A program made the translations under genes and the position numbers. Positions 25,911-35,429 of a stretch of 64,000 nt of DNA are shown one piece after another (the first letter of the stretch is position 1; each line of letters starts with the position of its first letter). The stretch comes from Shewanellaceae bacterium UBA2521. Lineage in GTDB: Bacteria; Pseudomonadota; Gammaproteobacteria; Enterobacterales; Shewanellaceae. Under the pieces are notes generated by a model, which saw only the letters and a program-made list of their open reading frames with translations, was not told the origin of the DNA and searched no databases. The stretch is from contig DDNL01000032.1 in assembly GCA_002341165.1 (NCBI GenBank), positions 24,870 to 88,869 of the forward strand, read 5' to 3'.

Positions 25911-26555
25911 TCAATGTGAACTTTCTTTATGCAAGGCTTCTCGTTTTAATCCCATGCTCACAGAAGCAATCAATCCTTGAGAACACTGGGCTTTATCCAC
26001 AATTTCACGGTAGCTATGTCCAGACTCGAGCAAAAACTTAATATAATCTCTTTTTTTAACATCCATTTGACGTCCCTTATACTTTCCTTTTGCTTTGGCA
26101 GCGTCTATACCTTGAGCTTGACGACGCCTACGGTCTTCGTAATCCTTCCTTGCTATCGCTGCAAGCATATCGAGCATCATACTATTGATGGCATCAAACA
26201 TACGTTCAGTGAAATCATCTCTGTGATGCTGCTTTAAACACATATGGCTCGTTGGTAAATCTAAAGCCACAATATGAATATGCTTTTCACTAATGAGTTG
26301 CCTGAGCTTTTGCCAGTCTGCTGCATTCAAGCGAGAGATACGATCAACTTGCTCTACCAGCAATACATCTCCTGCTTGTGCAATATGTAATAGATGAAAT
26401 AACTGCGGACGCTTTAAGGTTGCCCCGCTTTCATGCTCATAAAATAAGGTAGAAATCGTCCGTTGATGCTCAGCAACAAAATGAGTCAATTGTTGTTCCG
26501 CGCGATTAACATGCTGCTCTGGAGTACTAGCACGTAAGTAAGCATAAATTCTCAT
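25911..26555 (-). CDS. Serine recombinase (resolvase/invertase family)
   Basis: 214 aa. The N-terminal catalytic domain has the nucleophile Ser in IYAYLRASTPEQ (Ser10), then GDVLLVEQVDRISRLN with the conserved Arg residues. A C-terminal helix-turn-helix (SGHSYREIVDKAQCSQGLIA) completes the short resolvase/Pin form. The ribosome site is AAAAGG. Such proteins recombine short inverted or direct sites on plasmids, transposons or invertible segments. No transposase and no obvious invertible segment lie beside it. It is intact and convergent with LuxR paralogue 3. Confidence 0.9.
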   Translation of the reverse strand: MRIYAYLRASTPEQHVNRAEQQLTHFVAEHQRTISTLFYEHESGATLKRPQLFHLLHIAQAGDVLLVEQVDRISRLNAADWQKLRQLISEKHIHIVALDLPTSHMCLKQHHRDDFTERMFDAINSMMLDMLAAIARKDYEDRRRRQAQGIDAAKAKGKYKGRQMDVKKRDYIKFLLESGHSYREIVDKAQCSQGLIASVSMGLKREALHKESSH

Positions 26556-26848
26556 AAAAAACCTTTTATTATCTATTTATCTTGAGAGTCTAATCCTCTA
26601 AAACTACTTGATTCCCAGCATTTATGCAAAATTAAGTTCATTTTTGTGTATCTTACATATCAATACATAACCTGAACAGTAAATAAAGCACACTCAGCTC
26701 TCAGTCTGAGCCACATAAGAAGACACAGTATGATATAGAGTGCAACATACACTCATAGAGTTTGAGTATGACGAAAACAATAGGGTTTGGCTTCAAAGAT
26801 CTGCTACAAGACATCTAAAATAAAGCAATTATCTCCAAGTATACCGCT

Positions 26849-27229
26849 TTACCTATCATAATGCGCTACACGCTTTTTTTTCTTAGGCTTTTCTGGTGCT
26901 TGTATGTAAATCCACCGTAAAGGTATAGAGGTATTGCTCTGATTGCAGTTATAACCTACAGGAAAAGCTGCTTGCACATAATAATGCTTCTCTGCAGCGG
27001 TGAAAAGGCTTTCTAAAATCCATTCCGGCGTATCTTTAATGGCTGCCAAGCGTCTGATATCATTTTCGGTAACATAGACCACATCACCTGAATCACGCAC
27101 TTGAACACCCTTAATACGCTCGTGCTTACAGCGAATATTCGGTAACTTGGCAAGAGTTTCTTCTGCATCATTCGAAGTGCAAGCTCCGCAAAGCAGTAAA
27201 CTCAAACACGCTGCTGCAATATACTTCAT
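26849..27229 (-). CDS. Small putative lipoprotein, unknown function
   Basis: 126 aa, started at the ATG at 27229 with GGAG 5 nt upstream; the frame is open 24 codons further but without support. The signal peptide MKYIAAACLSLLLCGAC ends in a Cys that could be lipidated, though the residue at -3 is atypical. The mature part carries four more Cys in total, a TPEWILESLF segment and a basic tail (KPKKKKRVAH). I do not recognise the family. It is monocistronic. Confidence 0.65.
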   Translation of the reverse strand: MKYIAAACLSLLLCGACTSNDAEETLAKLPNIRCKHERIKGVQVRDSGDVVYVTENDIRRLAAIKDTPEWILESLFTAAEKHYYVQAAFPVGYNCNQSNTSIPLRWIYIQAPEKPKKKKRVAHYDR

Positions 27230-28114
27230 ATTCTCTCCGTACTTGTACTCAATAGGTGAATAAAAGCTGATCCATAGACGAAATTGTATCGTCAAGCTCA
27301 AAGTACACCTTATTCATAAATGAATACAAGATCGACGCCAACTCACCCATTCATCAAGAAACAAACAATAAAAACATAAAAAGTAGGAAGTTTTACATAA
27401 GATATATCTAAAATTCATGCCTTCATATAAAAAAAGCAGCCCTATCACAGACTGCTTAAGATAACATTGGGTAGAATTAATTCTACTGTAAATACTCTTT
27501 TGAGATGCAACTATGGTATACGACTACATTCTGCATAACACACGACCATAAAGAGTACAGTTTGGAACTTGGAACTCAGTAATGATTCACCTCCTTGTTG
27601 TATGTATAAGTCTCACTATTCATAGCTTGTACACAGCTCATTTTTATTATTTATCATATATACAACTGCTCTATACCATGCATTCTTTGTTGTAAACAGA
27701 GCGATATGTATAAGCTACTTCCCAATCTTCAACGTAATCAGTGTGACTTTCAAATGAAAGCAAAAGTAAACACACTAAACATAAAAATCTACTTTTCCTA
27801 AAATATACCACGGTTCATCCTTAAACGATTTATAACCTTATACAACAGGTGTTTACTTTTATTTTATGCGTTCATATTTTATTTTTTCTTAGGCTTCCTG
27901 CCTTAAGATTTGCTTGATAATTAAACTATCAATAAAAAAATAAATTCTCAAACAATTTTTATTTTTCTTTTTTTTTTATCAGTTTGGTTACTTTTATGGA
28001 ACTTAATTTTTTCAAAAAAATAAAATAAAAAAATAAACAAAGCAAAAGCACTCAATTTGTTTTACTTAATGTTAAAATGTATAATATTTGTTTGATAAAG
28101 AATGAGAAACATGT
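27230..28114. other. Gene-poor AT-rich interval (885 bp)
   Basis: No protein above 60 codons is supported. The left part holds a minus-strand hairpin with a T-tract (27428-27458) and a perfect Shine-Dalgarno sequence on the minus strand (27588-27596) with only very short frames after it. The right part (27840-28114) is extremely AT-rich with A and T runs, ending at the dinB promoter region. A -10-like TATAAT lies about 30 bp before dinB. Confidence 0.6.
27428..27458 (-). terminator. Possible minus-strand terminator
   Basis: On the minus strand AAGCAG and CTGCTT form a short stem, immediately followed by seven T. No annotated gene precedes it on that strand for over 4 kb, so it would close an unannotated short transcript. 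Confidence 0.45.
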
Positions 28115-29170
28115 ATGACACGCAAAATTATACATATCGACATGGATTGCTTTTTTGCTGCAATTGAAATCCGTGATCAGCCTTTATATCAAGACCAGTC
28201 TATTGCTGTCGGTGGCACGACTGCACGAAGAGGTGTCATCAGTACGTGCAATTATCTTGCAAGATCCTTTGGTGTTAAAAGTGCCATGCCGACCGCGCAG
28301 GCACTCAAGCTATGTCCTAAGCTCATCGTACTGCCAACGCGTATGGAGACCTACCGAGAAGTCTCTGGGCAAATTCGTCTTATTTTTGAACGCTATACAT
28401 CTCTTATCGAGCCTTTATCGCTTGATGAAGCCTATCTTGATGTATCCGAGTGCTCGCAATATCAAGGTTCAGCGACACTGATCGCCCAAGCGATCTGTCA
28501 AGCCATTCAAGATGAATTACAACTCACCGCATCAGCTGGCGTTGCACATTTGAAGTTTTTAGCTAAAATAGCATCCGACATAAACAAGCCTCATGGGCTT
28601 TATGTTATTCCACCGAATAAGGTTCAATCTTTTGTTGAAGCGCTTCCATTGGAAAAAATACCTGGTGTGGGTCGAGTAACCTTAAAAAAGCTACATCAAG
28701 CGAGTCTATTCACGTGCAAGGATATAAAACAAAGCCATTACCCTGAACTGATTCAAAAGTTCGGTCGATTCGGTGTCACATTATGGCAGCGCAGTCATGC
28801 GATAGATGAACGTTCAATACAACCTCATAAAGAAAGAAAATCAATAGGTGTTGAGCGCACGCTGGCACAAAATATTGAGTCCTTTGAAGCATGCTGGGAG
28901 ATTATCCAGCAGCAGCTCTATCCTAAAATACAGCAGCGACTCAAACAGCAAGCAATCCATAAAGTGGGTCTAAAAATTAAGTTTGCTGACTTTCAAGTGA
29001 CCACCATAGAACAAACAAGTACACATCTTCATCTAGATATCTGCCGCACCTTGCTACATCATGCACTCAAACGACAAAAACAGCGACAAATCAGATTGAT
29101 GGGTATGAAGGTGACCTTGAAGCCCTCTTTCCCTTCAGCACAAATACCTTTATTCGAACTCGATACCTAA
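28115..29170 (+). CDS. dinB: DNA polymerase IV (Y-family)
   Basis: Error-prone translesion polymerase, 351 aa, exactly the E. coli length. Metal-binding residues are Asp9 in HIDMDCFFAAIE and Asp104-Glu105 in SLDEAYLDVS. Helix-hairpin-helix segment KIPGVGRVTLKKL follows, and the C-terminus QIPLFELDT contains a beta-clamp binding motif of QxxLF type. No CTGT-N8-ACAG LexA box is visible in the 300 bp upstream, unlike the SOS-controlled E. coli gene. Confidence 0.96.
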   Translation: MTRKIIHIDMDCFFAAIEIRDQPLYQDQSIAVGGTTARRGVISTCNYLARSFGVKSAMPTAQALKLCPKLIVLPTRMETYREVSGQIRLIFERYTSLIEPLSLDEAYLDVSECSQYQGSATLIAQAICQAIQDELQLTASAGVAHLKFLAKIASDINKPHGLYVIPPNKVQSFVEALPLEKIPGVGRVTLKKLHQASLFTCKDIKQSHYPELIQKFGRFGVTLWQRSHAIDERSIQPHKERKSIGVERTLAQNIESFEACWEIIQQQLYPKIQQRLKQQAIHKVGLKIKFADFQVTTIEQTSTHLHLDICRTLLHHALKRQKQRQIRLMGMKVTLKPSFPSAQIPLFELDT

Positions 29171-29245
29171 GTTACTCATAATAAGTTTTGAGGTCGATAC
29201 AAAAAAAAGGTACACTCATATTTGAGTTCTTAATAAGGTCTGCTT

Positions 29246-29746
29246 ATGCATCAAGATATTTATGATATTGAAGTCACAGATATAGAAGGTCAAACTTATC
29301 CTCTAGAACGTTATCGTGGCAAAGTGCTTCTCATTGTTAATACAGCGAGCCGCTGTGGTTTCACCTCTCAATACAAGGAGTTAGAAAGCCTCTATCAAAA
29401 GTACAATGATCAAGGACTTGTTATTTTAGCCTTCCCTTGTAACCAGTTTGGACAACAAGAACCTGATGATGAAACCGCAATTCAAAACTTTTGTGAACTC
29501 AATTTTGGCGTAACCTTTCCCTTACATCAAAAAATTGAGGTCAATGGCCAAAACACTCATCCTTTGTATCAAGTTTTGAAAAAGTCAGCGCGTGGTTTTC
29601 TTTTTACGCAGCAGATAAAGTGGAACTTCACCAAGTTCATTGTAAACACAGAAGGTCAGATCATCACACGCTTCGCACCGCAAGATAGCATGTGTAAAGT
29701 AGAACGCGCTCTGCGAGAAGCGATGCCGCATCTTGCTTTACCTTAA
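29246..29746 (+). CDS. Glutathione peroxidase (BtuE/Gpx family, Cys form)
   Basis: Thiol-dependent peroxidase, 166 aa. The active site VNTASRCGFTSQY has Cys37 in place of selenocysteine. FPCNQFGQQEP and WNFTKF (Trp126, Asn127) supply the Gln, Trp and Asn partners. Bacterial members reduce lipid and organic hydroperoxides, usually with thioredoxin. AAGGT ribosome site. It follows dinB by 75 bp and may be cotranscribed. Confidence 0.93.
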   Translation: MHQDIYDIEVTDIEGQTYPLERYRGKVLLIVNTASRCGFTSQYKELESLYQKYNDQGLVILAFPCNQFGQQEPDDETAIQNFCELNFGVTFPLHQKIEVNGQNTHPLYQVLKKSARGFLFTQQIKWNFTKFIVNTEGQIITRFAPQDSMCKVERALREAMPHLALP

Positions 29747-29779
29747 CAGCAAAGCAACTTCATAAACGCATATATTGAG

Positions 29780-29812
29780 ACAAAAATAGATGATCAGCAA
29801 AGTGATCATCTA
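29780..29812 (-). terminator. Terminator after the YejM-like gene
   Basis: Perfect 10-bp arms TAGATGATCA and TGATCATCTA around a 6-nt loop. On the minus strand the stem is followed by TTTTTG, so it most likely ends the minus-strand gene at 29923. It lies between convergent genes. Confidence 0.7.
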
Positions 29813-29922
29813 CAAACATACTATGACGTTTCAAGCCATTTCATTTACTTTAAGCACAAAAGAGTCATACCAGATCAAGTTCAGTATGAGCTCTGTACTC
29901 TCAATCTATCTTCACTCATACC

Positions 29923-31770
29923 CTAATGTTTACGGAAGCGATTTAAGTTCAGCATGACTTCTTGTACAACTTGCTGGTTCATGTTTGCACTATCTTTGTC
30001 GCGGTAATGCGTATCAAAAACCTCGTAATAACCTGTTTTTGAGATATTAATAATATGCTCAGCAGTGCGGACACCATAACCATCATAACGACCTAAAATA
30101 AGCCATTCATGCTCAGCTACATCGGCATCGAGCATGTTAGAGCCATCGCTCATTAAGCTCACATCTGAAATTAAGCCTAGATAATGCTGCATAATAGTAG
30201 GCGCTATATCATAGTGAGACGTCATCTGGTGTTGAGTTAACTGCTCAGCATGCTGCTCTATACCCGCGCCCATCATCAGAAAAGGTACACGAACCTGAGC
30301 ATCTGAGAAGCTGCTACCATGTCCCCAATAATTGCGTTTCACATCATTCATTTCTTCACCATGATCACTTGTAATGATCACTAAGGTATGATCTAAAGTA
30401 CCTTCTTGTTCTAAACGCTCTAAAACATCACCTATTAAGCTATCTACATAATGTGCCGCTGTACGATAACGATTAAAGATAGGTTCTGGATCAGCCGTCG
30501 CTGTTCTCATCATGACAAAATTTTCTCCTGCCATAGGTTCAAACTTCACAGGGTAATCATCAGGAAAACCATAAGCATGTACGGCATCATAGAAGAAAAA
30601 AGAAAAATGAGGCTTTTTCTGATCCCTTTGTGAGAACCAAGCCAGCCATTCCTGCGTTGCCTTCTGATCGCGTATTACGGCATCTGCACCTTCTGTTTCC
30701 ACCCGTAAATTTTTAATACCGCTAAAAATAGTTTGACTAAATTCTGGGTAACGTAATTGCGCTGAAGCAAAAATACCCATCTGATAATCTAAGTCCTGCA
30801 TACGATCAAGCCATACAGGAGACTGCTGTTGAATGAGCACATTTGACCAATAAGTAGGATAAAGACCATAAAATAAACCAAATATACCCAAACGAGTTGC
30901 ATTGCTCGATGAAAAGTGATGCGGTAAAGAGACAGCCTGATGCTTTTGAGCAAAAGCAAAAGTACGCGGCATGAACTTTGAATTTAGAGTATCTTTGCGT
31001 AAGGCATCGACCACAATCAACATGATATCTTTGGGTTGCCTGATGTGGCTATACTCTAATGCTTGTAGTGGGTATTTGAAGCTACCTTGAAAGCTCTGCT
31101 TCATTGAACGCTTCGCTATATCCTCTTTACTGACCAAGCCTAGACGAATGAATAAACTATTGGCTCTAAGGGGATAAAATAAAGGTAAATAAGCTTGAAA
31201 AGCACGGGCATTGCTCAAATGAAAGGCACTAGCATAAGCATTGAGCATATGGGATGACACAGTCAAGATCGCGAAAAGCCCAATACAAGTCATCTTGATT
31301 TTTTTGTAACCGGCATCAAATCTAGGCTTATTGAAACGCTCCAACCAAGACAATAGTTGATATTGTCCCACTCCAATCAAAGCGATGCTAGCAAAAGCAA
31401 AAGCCCATATAGTCCAAGAGAGTGTAATCGCCTGACCATGCCATAAAAACTGAAAGACAAAACCACTGAGATGAAACCGATACTGAGCAAAGACGCTTGT
31501 ATCGATCCACAATACACTTAACGCGCAAGTGGCTATGCTCACATAGAGAAGTTTTTGGCATAAGACAAAGCGCTTACCCGCACATATCACAAAAGGCAAC
31601 AGTAAAATACCTAAAAGTAACCAAGAATGGCTTACTAATGAGGTGAGAATGCTTGCCCATTCAACAAGATAAACACCAGTTGTTTCAAAGGTTATTAAAT
31701 AACGGGAAGCAATAAAAGTTGCAATTAAACTATTGAATAAAAAAGATAAAAGAAATGTTCTTGTACTCAC
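29923..31770 (-). CDS. yejM: Inner-membrane sulfatase-fold protein, YejM/PbgA (LapC) family
   Basis: The start is placed at the GTG at 31770, with GGGAG 5 nt upstream; the TTG seven codons earlier lacks one. The product is 615 aa. The first about 190 residues hold five membrane segments (SRYLITFE, then DTSVFAQYRFHLSGFVFQFL, as in YejM). The rest is a periplasmic alkaline-phosphatase/sulfatase fold with MLIVVDALRKDTL and TSDHGEEMND...WGHGS. In E. coli this essential protein controls LPS synthesis through LapB/LpxC. The same role here is inferred from family. Confidence 0.88.
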   Translation of the reverse strand: MSTRTFLLSFLFNSLIATFIASRYLITFETTGVYLVEWASILTSLVSHSWLLLGILLLPFVICAGKRFVLCQKLLYVSIATCALSVLWIDTSVFAQYRFHLSGFVFQFLWHGQAITLSWTIWAFAFASIALIGVGQYQLLSWLERFNKPRFDAGYKKIKMTCIGLFAILTVSSHMLNAYASAFHLSNARAFQAYLPLFYPLRANSLFIRLGLVSKEDIAKRSMKQSFQGSFKYPLQALEYSHIRQPKDIMLIVVDALRKDTLNSKFMPRTFAFAQKHQAVSLPHHFSSSNATRLGIFGLFYGLYPTYWSNVLIQQQSPVWLDRMQDLDYQMGIFASAQLRYPEFSQTIFSGIKNLRVETEGADAVIRDQKATQEWLAWFSQRDQKKPHFSFFFYDAVHAYGFPDDYPVKFEPMAGENFVMMRTATADPEPIFNRYRTAAHYVDSLIGDVLERLEQEGTLDHTLVIITSDHGEEMNDVKRNYWGHGSSFSDAQVRVPFLMMGAGIEQHAEQLTQHQMTSHYDIAPTIMQHYLGLISDVSLMSDGSNMLDADVAEHEWLILGRYDGYGVRTAEHIINISKTGYYEVFDTHYRDKDSANMNQQVVQEVMLNLNRFRKH

Positions 31771-31876
31771 GGCCACTCCCAAAAAGTTCAAATAGTATAC
31801 AAAGCAAAAACCCGAAATACAACATATACTTAATATTTTTAAACATTTTAAAACATATCGAGTATAAAAATAATCT

Positions 31877-33601
31877 ATGGCTATTTATAAACTTATTCCC
31901 TTATGCTTTATTTTGTTTTCATCCATCGTAAGCTGGGCTAAAACCGTATTACCTGAACCTATCTTCGCTTTAAAAGATACAGCCAATCCTGTTTGGGCAG
32001 CCAGAGGTATGGTCGCAGCACCAGAGCCACTGGCAGCAAAAATAGGTCTCAACATATTGAAAAAAGGCGGAAATGCTGTAGATGCTGCGGTGGCAATAGG
32101 TTATGCCTTAGCCGTAACGCATCCTCGTGCAGGGAATTTGGGTGGAGGCGGTTTTATGCTCATTTATTTACGTCGTACTAAAAAAATGATAGCTATCGAT
32201 TACCGCGAAACAGCGCCTCAAGCAACAAAAGTCAAACTCTATTTAGATGAAAATAAAAAGCCTGTTGCTGATCGCACCCGATACCACGGATTGGCTATAG
32301 GTGTACCTGGCACAGTTATGGGACTTGAGCAAGCCAGAGTAAAATATGGCACCATGAAGCGCATGGATTTAATGAAACCTGCTATCAGGCTCGCCCAGAA
32401 AGGCTTTCGTCTTTCTTATGCTTTATCTCAATCGCTCAACCAAGCAGCAACTCGCTTTAAACGCTTTCCGCAAGCCAAGCATGTCTTCACGAAAAAAAAT
32501 GGTCAGCCTTATCGACCCAAAGAGAAATGGCGTCAGAAAGAGCTAGCACAAAGCTTAAGTCAAATCGCTCAATACGGCACACGCGCTTTTTATCGAGGCA
32601 GTATTGCCAAGAAAATAATACAAACCGTCGAAAAATATGGTGGCGTCATGACGCTTGAAGATCTAGCGCAATACAAAGCAGTTCAGCGTGAACCTGTTCA
32701 AGGTCACTATGATGTCTATGATATTTTTGCCATGCCTCCACCTTCATCAGGTGGTGTCCATCTTGTGCAGTTACTCAATACGCTACAACACTTCCCACTT
32801 GCCGATTGGGGACACAATACCGCCCAAACTTTACATGTCATGGCTGAAGCGATGAAGTATGCTTATGCCGATCGCAGCTATTACCTTGGCGATCCTGATT
32901 TTGTTCAAGTTCCTATAAGACAACTCACCCATCCAAAATATGGTCGTTATATAGCCAAGCGTATTAACACCAAACGAGCCCAGCCAAGTATTAAAATGAG
33001 CCCAAATAGAAGCTTTATTAAAGAGAGCGATCAAACCACGCATTTTTCTGTTATCGACAAAGACGGCAATGCAGTGAGTAATACCTATACACTGAACTTC
33101 AGCTTTGGCAGTGGCTTAGTTGCAGAAGGTACAGGCATTATACTCAACAATGAAATAGATGACTTTTCCATCAAAAAAGGAGTAGCTAATGCGTATGGTC
33201 TTATAGGTGGGAAAGCAAACCAGATCGCACCTAAAAAGCGTCCTTTAAGCTCAATGACGCCTTTTATTGCACTCCATCAAGATAATGTGTTTTTAGTGGG
33301 CGGTACACCTGGAGGCTCTCGTATTATCACCACTTGCTTGCAACTTATTCTTAATGTGATAACACATAAAATGAATCCAGCCGAAGCAGTTCAGGCACCT
33401 CGGATGCATCACCAATGGCAACCAGATAAAATACAAGTCGAGCAAAGTCTAAGTCAAGACACCACAGCATTGCTTGATCGAAAAGGACATATCATTCAAG
33501 TCCAAGGGGCAATGGGAGATGCGCAACTTATCATGAAAAATAGAAATGGACTGTGGGGCGCATCCGATCCAAGAGGCTATGGTGTAAGCCTTGGTTACTA
33601 A
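31877..33601 (+). CDS. ggt: Gamma-glutamyltransferase (periplasmic, self-cleaving)
   Basis: Ntn hydrolase acting on glutathione and gamma-glutamyl compounds. 574 aa (E. coli 580), with signal peptide IPLCFILFSSIVSWA. The nucleophile that starts the small subunit after autocleavage is Thr387 in DQTTHFSVIDKDGNAV. Other family motifs: GGNAVDAAVAIGYALAVTHP, NLGGGGFMLIYLR, and GGTPGGSRIITTCLQLILNV. Its last 4 bp overlap the convergent kinase gene. Confidence 0.96.
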   Translation: MAIYKLIPLCFILFSSIVSWAKTVLPEPIFALKDTANPVWAARGMVAAPEPLAAKIGLNILKKGGNAVDAAVAIGYALAVTHPRAGNLGGGGFMLIYLRRTKKMIAIDYRETAPQATKVKLYLDENKKPVADRTRYHGLAIGVPGTVMGLEQARVKYGTMKRMDLMKPAIRLAQKGFRLSYALSQSLNQAATRFKRFPQAKHVFTKKNGQPYRPKEKWRQKELAQSLSQIAQYGTRAFYRGSIAKKIIQTVEKYGGVMTLEDLAQYKAVQREPVQGHYDVYDIFAMPPPSSGGVHLVQLLNTLQHFPLADWGHNTAQTLHVMAEAMKYAYADRSYYLGDPDFVQVPIRQLTHPKYGRYIAKRINTKRAQPSIKMSPNRSFIKESDQTTHFSVIDKDGNAVSNTYTLNFSFGSGLVAEGTGIILNNEIDDFSIKKGVANAYGLIGGKANQIAPKKRPLSSMTPFIALHQDNVFLVGGTPGGSRIITTCLQLILNVITHKMNPAEAVQAPRMHHQWQPDKIQVEQSLSQDTTALLDRKGHIIQVQGAMGDAQLIMKNRNGLWGASDPRGYGVSLGY

Positions 33602-34674
33602 GACAAATAAGGTTGTAGCAACACCTGTAACTCATCATTGTGCTCAAGTATGGACTCAAGTAACGTCAGTTGATTTTGAGCACGAATCAGATTATGTTCC
33701 GGATAATCGACTTTAAAGTAGTCGTCACCACGCAGGTAATCTGCTAAAAAACGAATACTGATCATATAAGGTAGAAGTTTCGCGCCTAAAGCTAAAGATT
33801 CTACTTCAAGTGGAGTGATCACATCGCCCAAACTATCCATATAGCCGGCAACCAAAGCCGCCAAAATCTCTTGGCGCAATTTGATGTTTTCAAAATTAGT
33901 AGAATCTTCTTTTTCAGGTGACGCAACGGTGCGCACCATATCGCCAAAGTCATACAATAAATAACCTGGCATCACGGTATCCAAATCAATCACGCAACGT
34001 GCTGCACCATCAGCAGCATTAAGTAATACATTATTAATTTTTGTATCATTATGCGTAATACGTAAAGGTAGACCTTTGATCACCAATAAATCAAAAGCAA
34101 TCACAAGATGGTAATGACTTTGAACCCAAACAAGCGTATCTGAAGCTTTGGTTAAACGCTCTTCACTGGCATCTTGTTTAGCTTGCTCTAGCTGTTCAAA
34201 ACGCGCGTGAATATTATGAAAATCAGAAATGACCTCATCAAACTGATCCACTTGGCAATCAAACAAGGCACGATTGAAAGCACCAAAAGCCTGCGCTGCT
34301 TGAAAAGCTTGTTCTGCTGTCGATGCAGTTTGTAGACATACGGTCTCAGGCACAAAATTAAATGCACGCCAAAATCCATGTTGATCATCTTGATAGAAAA
34401 GCTGACCTGAAGTCGTCGGCAGTAAATTTAACACATCATAAGGATAGTTTTTCTGCAGCTTTTTCTCTGCTAAATGGGTCACGGCACAAGCAAAGTTTTT
34501 CATGAGGCTTTGTTGGTTAGGAAAAACAAGCGTATTCACTTTCTGCAACACAACTTGTTTGTCATTTTGTACTAAATAGGTTTGGTGAATATGCCCCTCA
34601 CCTAGAGTTTTCAAACTTGCTTTGGTATCTAATTGAAATTGGGCAGCCAGTTGTTTAAACAACATTGGTTCCAT
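33598..34674 (-). CDS. Aminoglycoside phosphotransferase-fold small-molecule kinase
   Basis: 358 aa, protein-kinase-like fold. Catalytic loop LRITHNDTKINNVLLN (Asp and Asn of the HxDxxxxN type) and metal-binding VIDLDTVMPGYLLYDFGD. The arrangement resembles N-acetylhexosamine 1-kinase (NahK) and related sugar kinases more than antibiotic-resistance enzymes. The substrate is not certain. It overlaps the end of ggt by 4 bp, tail to tail. Confidence 0.8.
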   Translation of the reverse strand: MEPMLFKQLAAQFQLDTKASLKTLGEGHIHQTYLVQNDKQVVLQKVNTLVFPNQQSLMKNFACAVTHLAEKKLQKNYPYDVLNLLPTTSGQLFYQDDQHGFWRAFNFVPETVCLQTASTAEQAFQAAQAFGAFNRALFDCQVDQFDEVISDFHNIHARFEQLEQAKQDASEERLTKASDTLVWVQSHYHLVIAFDLLVIKGLPLRITHNDTKINNVLLNAADGAARCVIDLDTVMPGYLLYDFGDMVRTVASPEKEDSTNFENIKLRQEILAALVAGYMDSLGDVITPLEVESLALGAKLLPYMISIRFLADYLRGDDYFKVDYPEHNLIRAQNQLTLLESILEHNDELQVLLQPYLS

Positions 34675-34851
34675 TATAAACCCCTATAATTAAATCACAA
34701 ATGTGCTAACAAAGTAATTAGCACACATTATGCCAATAAAAAATAAGCACAAGCTCCGGCTTGGCTCACTGAAATTAAAATCTATCGTTTTTAGACTAAG
34801 ATTAAAAACCATATCACTCCATTTTTTAAGAGACCACAAGAGGCACTGAAC

Positions 34852-35403
34852 ATGGAATCCACCCCTAAAAAAAACTATCAAATCACTTTTAATAGTTTAG
34901 ATTCAAATATATATGAGGCACCGATTAACTTAAATCAACTCAGCAATAATCTTAAAAAAACAGAACAAAAAATTCACACTGCAGTATCTGACCTTTCGGT
35001 ACAACTACAACAAAACAAAAAATTTATCGAAGAGATACAAGACTTTTCATTTTATGCTGAACAGCGTCTGGATGAATCGATTGCATCAGCAGAGTACCAC
35101 CAAACACAAATGGATCTCTACTTGATTACAGCCATTGTAGCATCCATGATTTTGTCAACATGTATCACATTGATCACACATATTTGGTATCAACAACGAG
35201 TACGTCGGGCACAACAACTTATGATCGAAAAAACAATTCACCAAGCTATCGCACCTCTTGCGCCACAAACAGAAATGCAAGATTTTTTAAAAACACTCAA
35301 TAAGCAGCTGATACAACAAGAGCAAATTAAAAGCGATACCCTAGAATCAACGCGTACGCAGAATAAAGCAAAGCATGAGACACAACCTTCAGCCATAGCA
35401 TAA
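34852..35403 (+). CDS. Single-pass membrane protein with coiled coil, unknown
   Basis: 183 aa. A hydrophilic N-terminal half with helical, Gln/Lys-rich heptad pattern (about 28-85), one membrane segment (LYLITAIVASMILSTCITLI, about 89-110), and a second charged helical part after it. No signal peptide and no family recognised. It lies between divergent or convergent unrelated genes, and no strong ribosome site is visible. Confidence 0.6.
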   Translation: MESTPKKNYQITFNSLDSNIYEAPINLNQLSNNLKKTEQKIHTAVSDLSVQLQQNKKFIEEIQDFSFYAEQRLDESIASAEYHQTQMDLYLITAIVASMILSTCITLITHIWYQQRVRRAQQLMIEKTIHQAIAPLAPQTEMQDFLKTLNKQLIQQEQIKSDTLESTRTQNKAKHETQPSAIA

Positions 35404-35429
35404 CTCACGGCATTCAGGGGGCAAAGCTA

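Noticed and set aside
25841..26041. Plus-strand frame after LuxR paralogue 3
   Set aside because: Mostly antisense to the serine recombinase, without a ribosome site.
27581..27600. CACCTCCTT on the plus strand resembling the 16S rRNA 3' end
   Set aside because: No other 16S sequence around it; it is simply the complement of a minus-strand ribosome site.
21375..28114. Attachment-site duplication of the tRNA-Arg 3' end
   Set aside because: No second copy of the T-arm and acceptor sequence was found by eye downstream.
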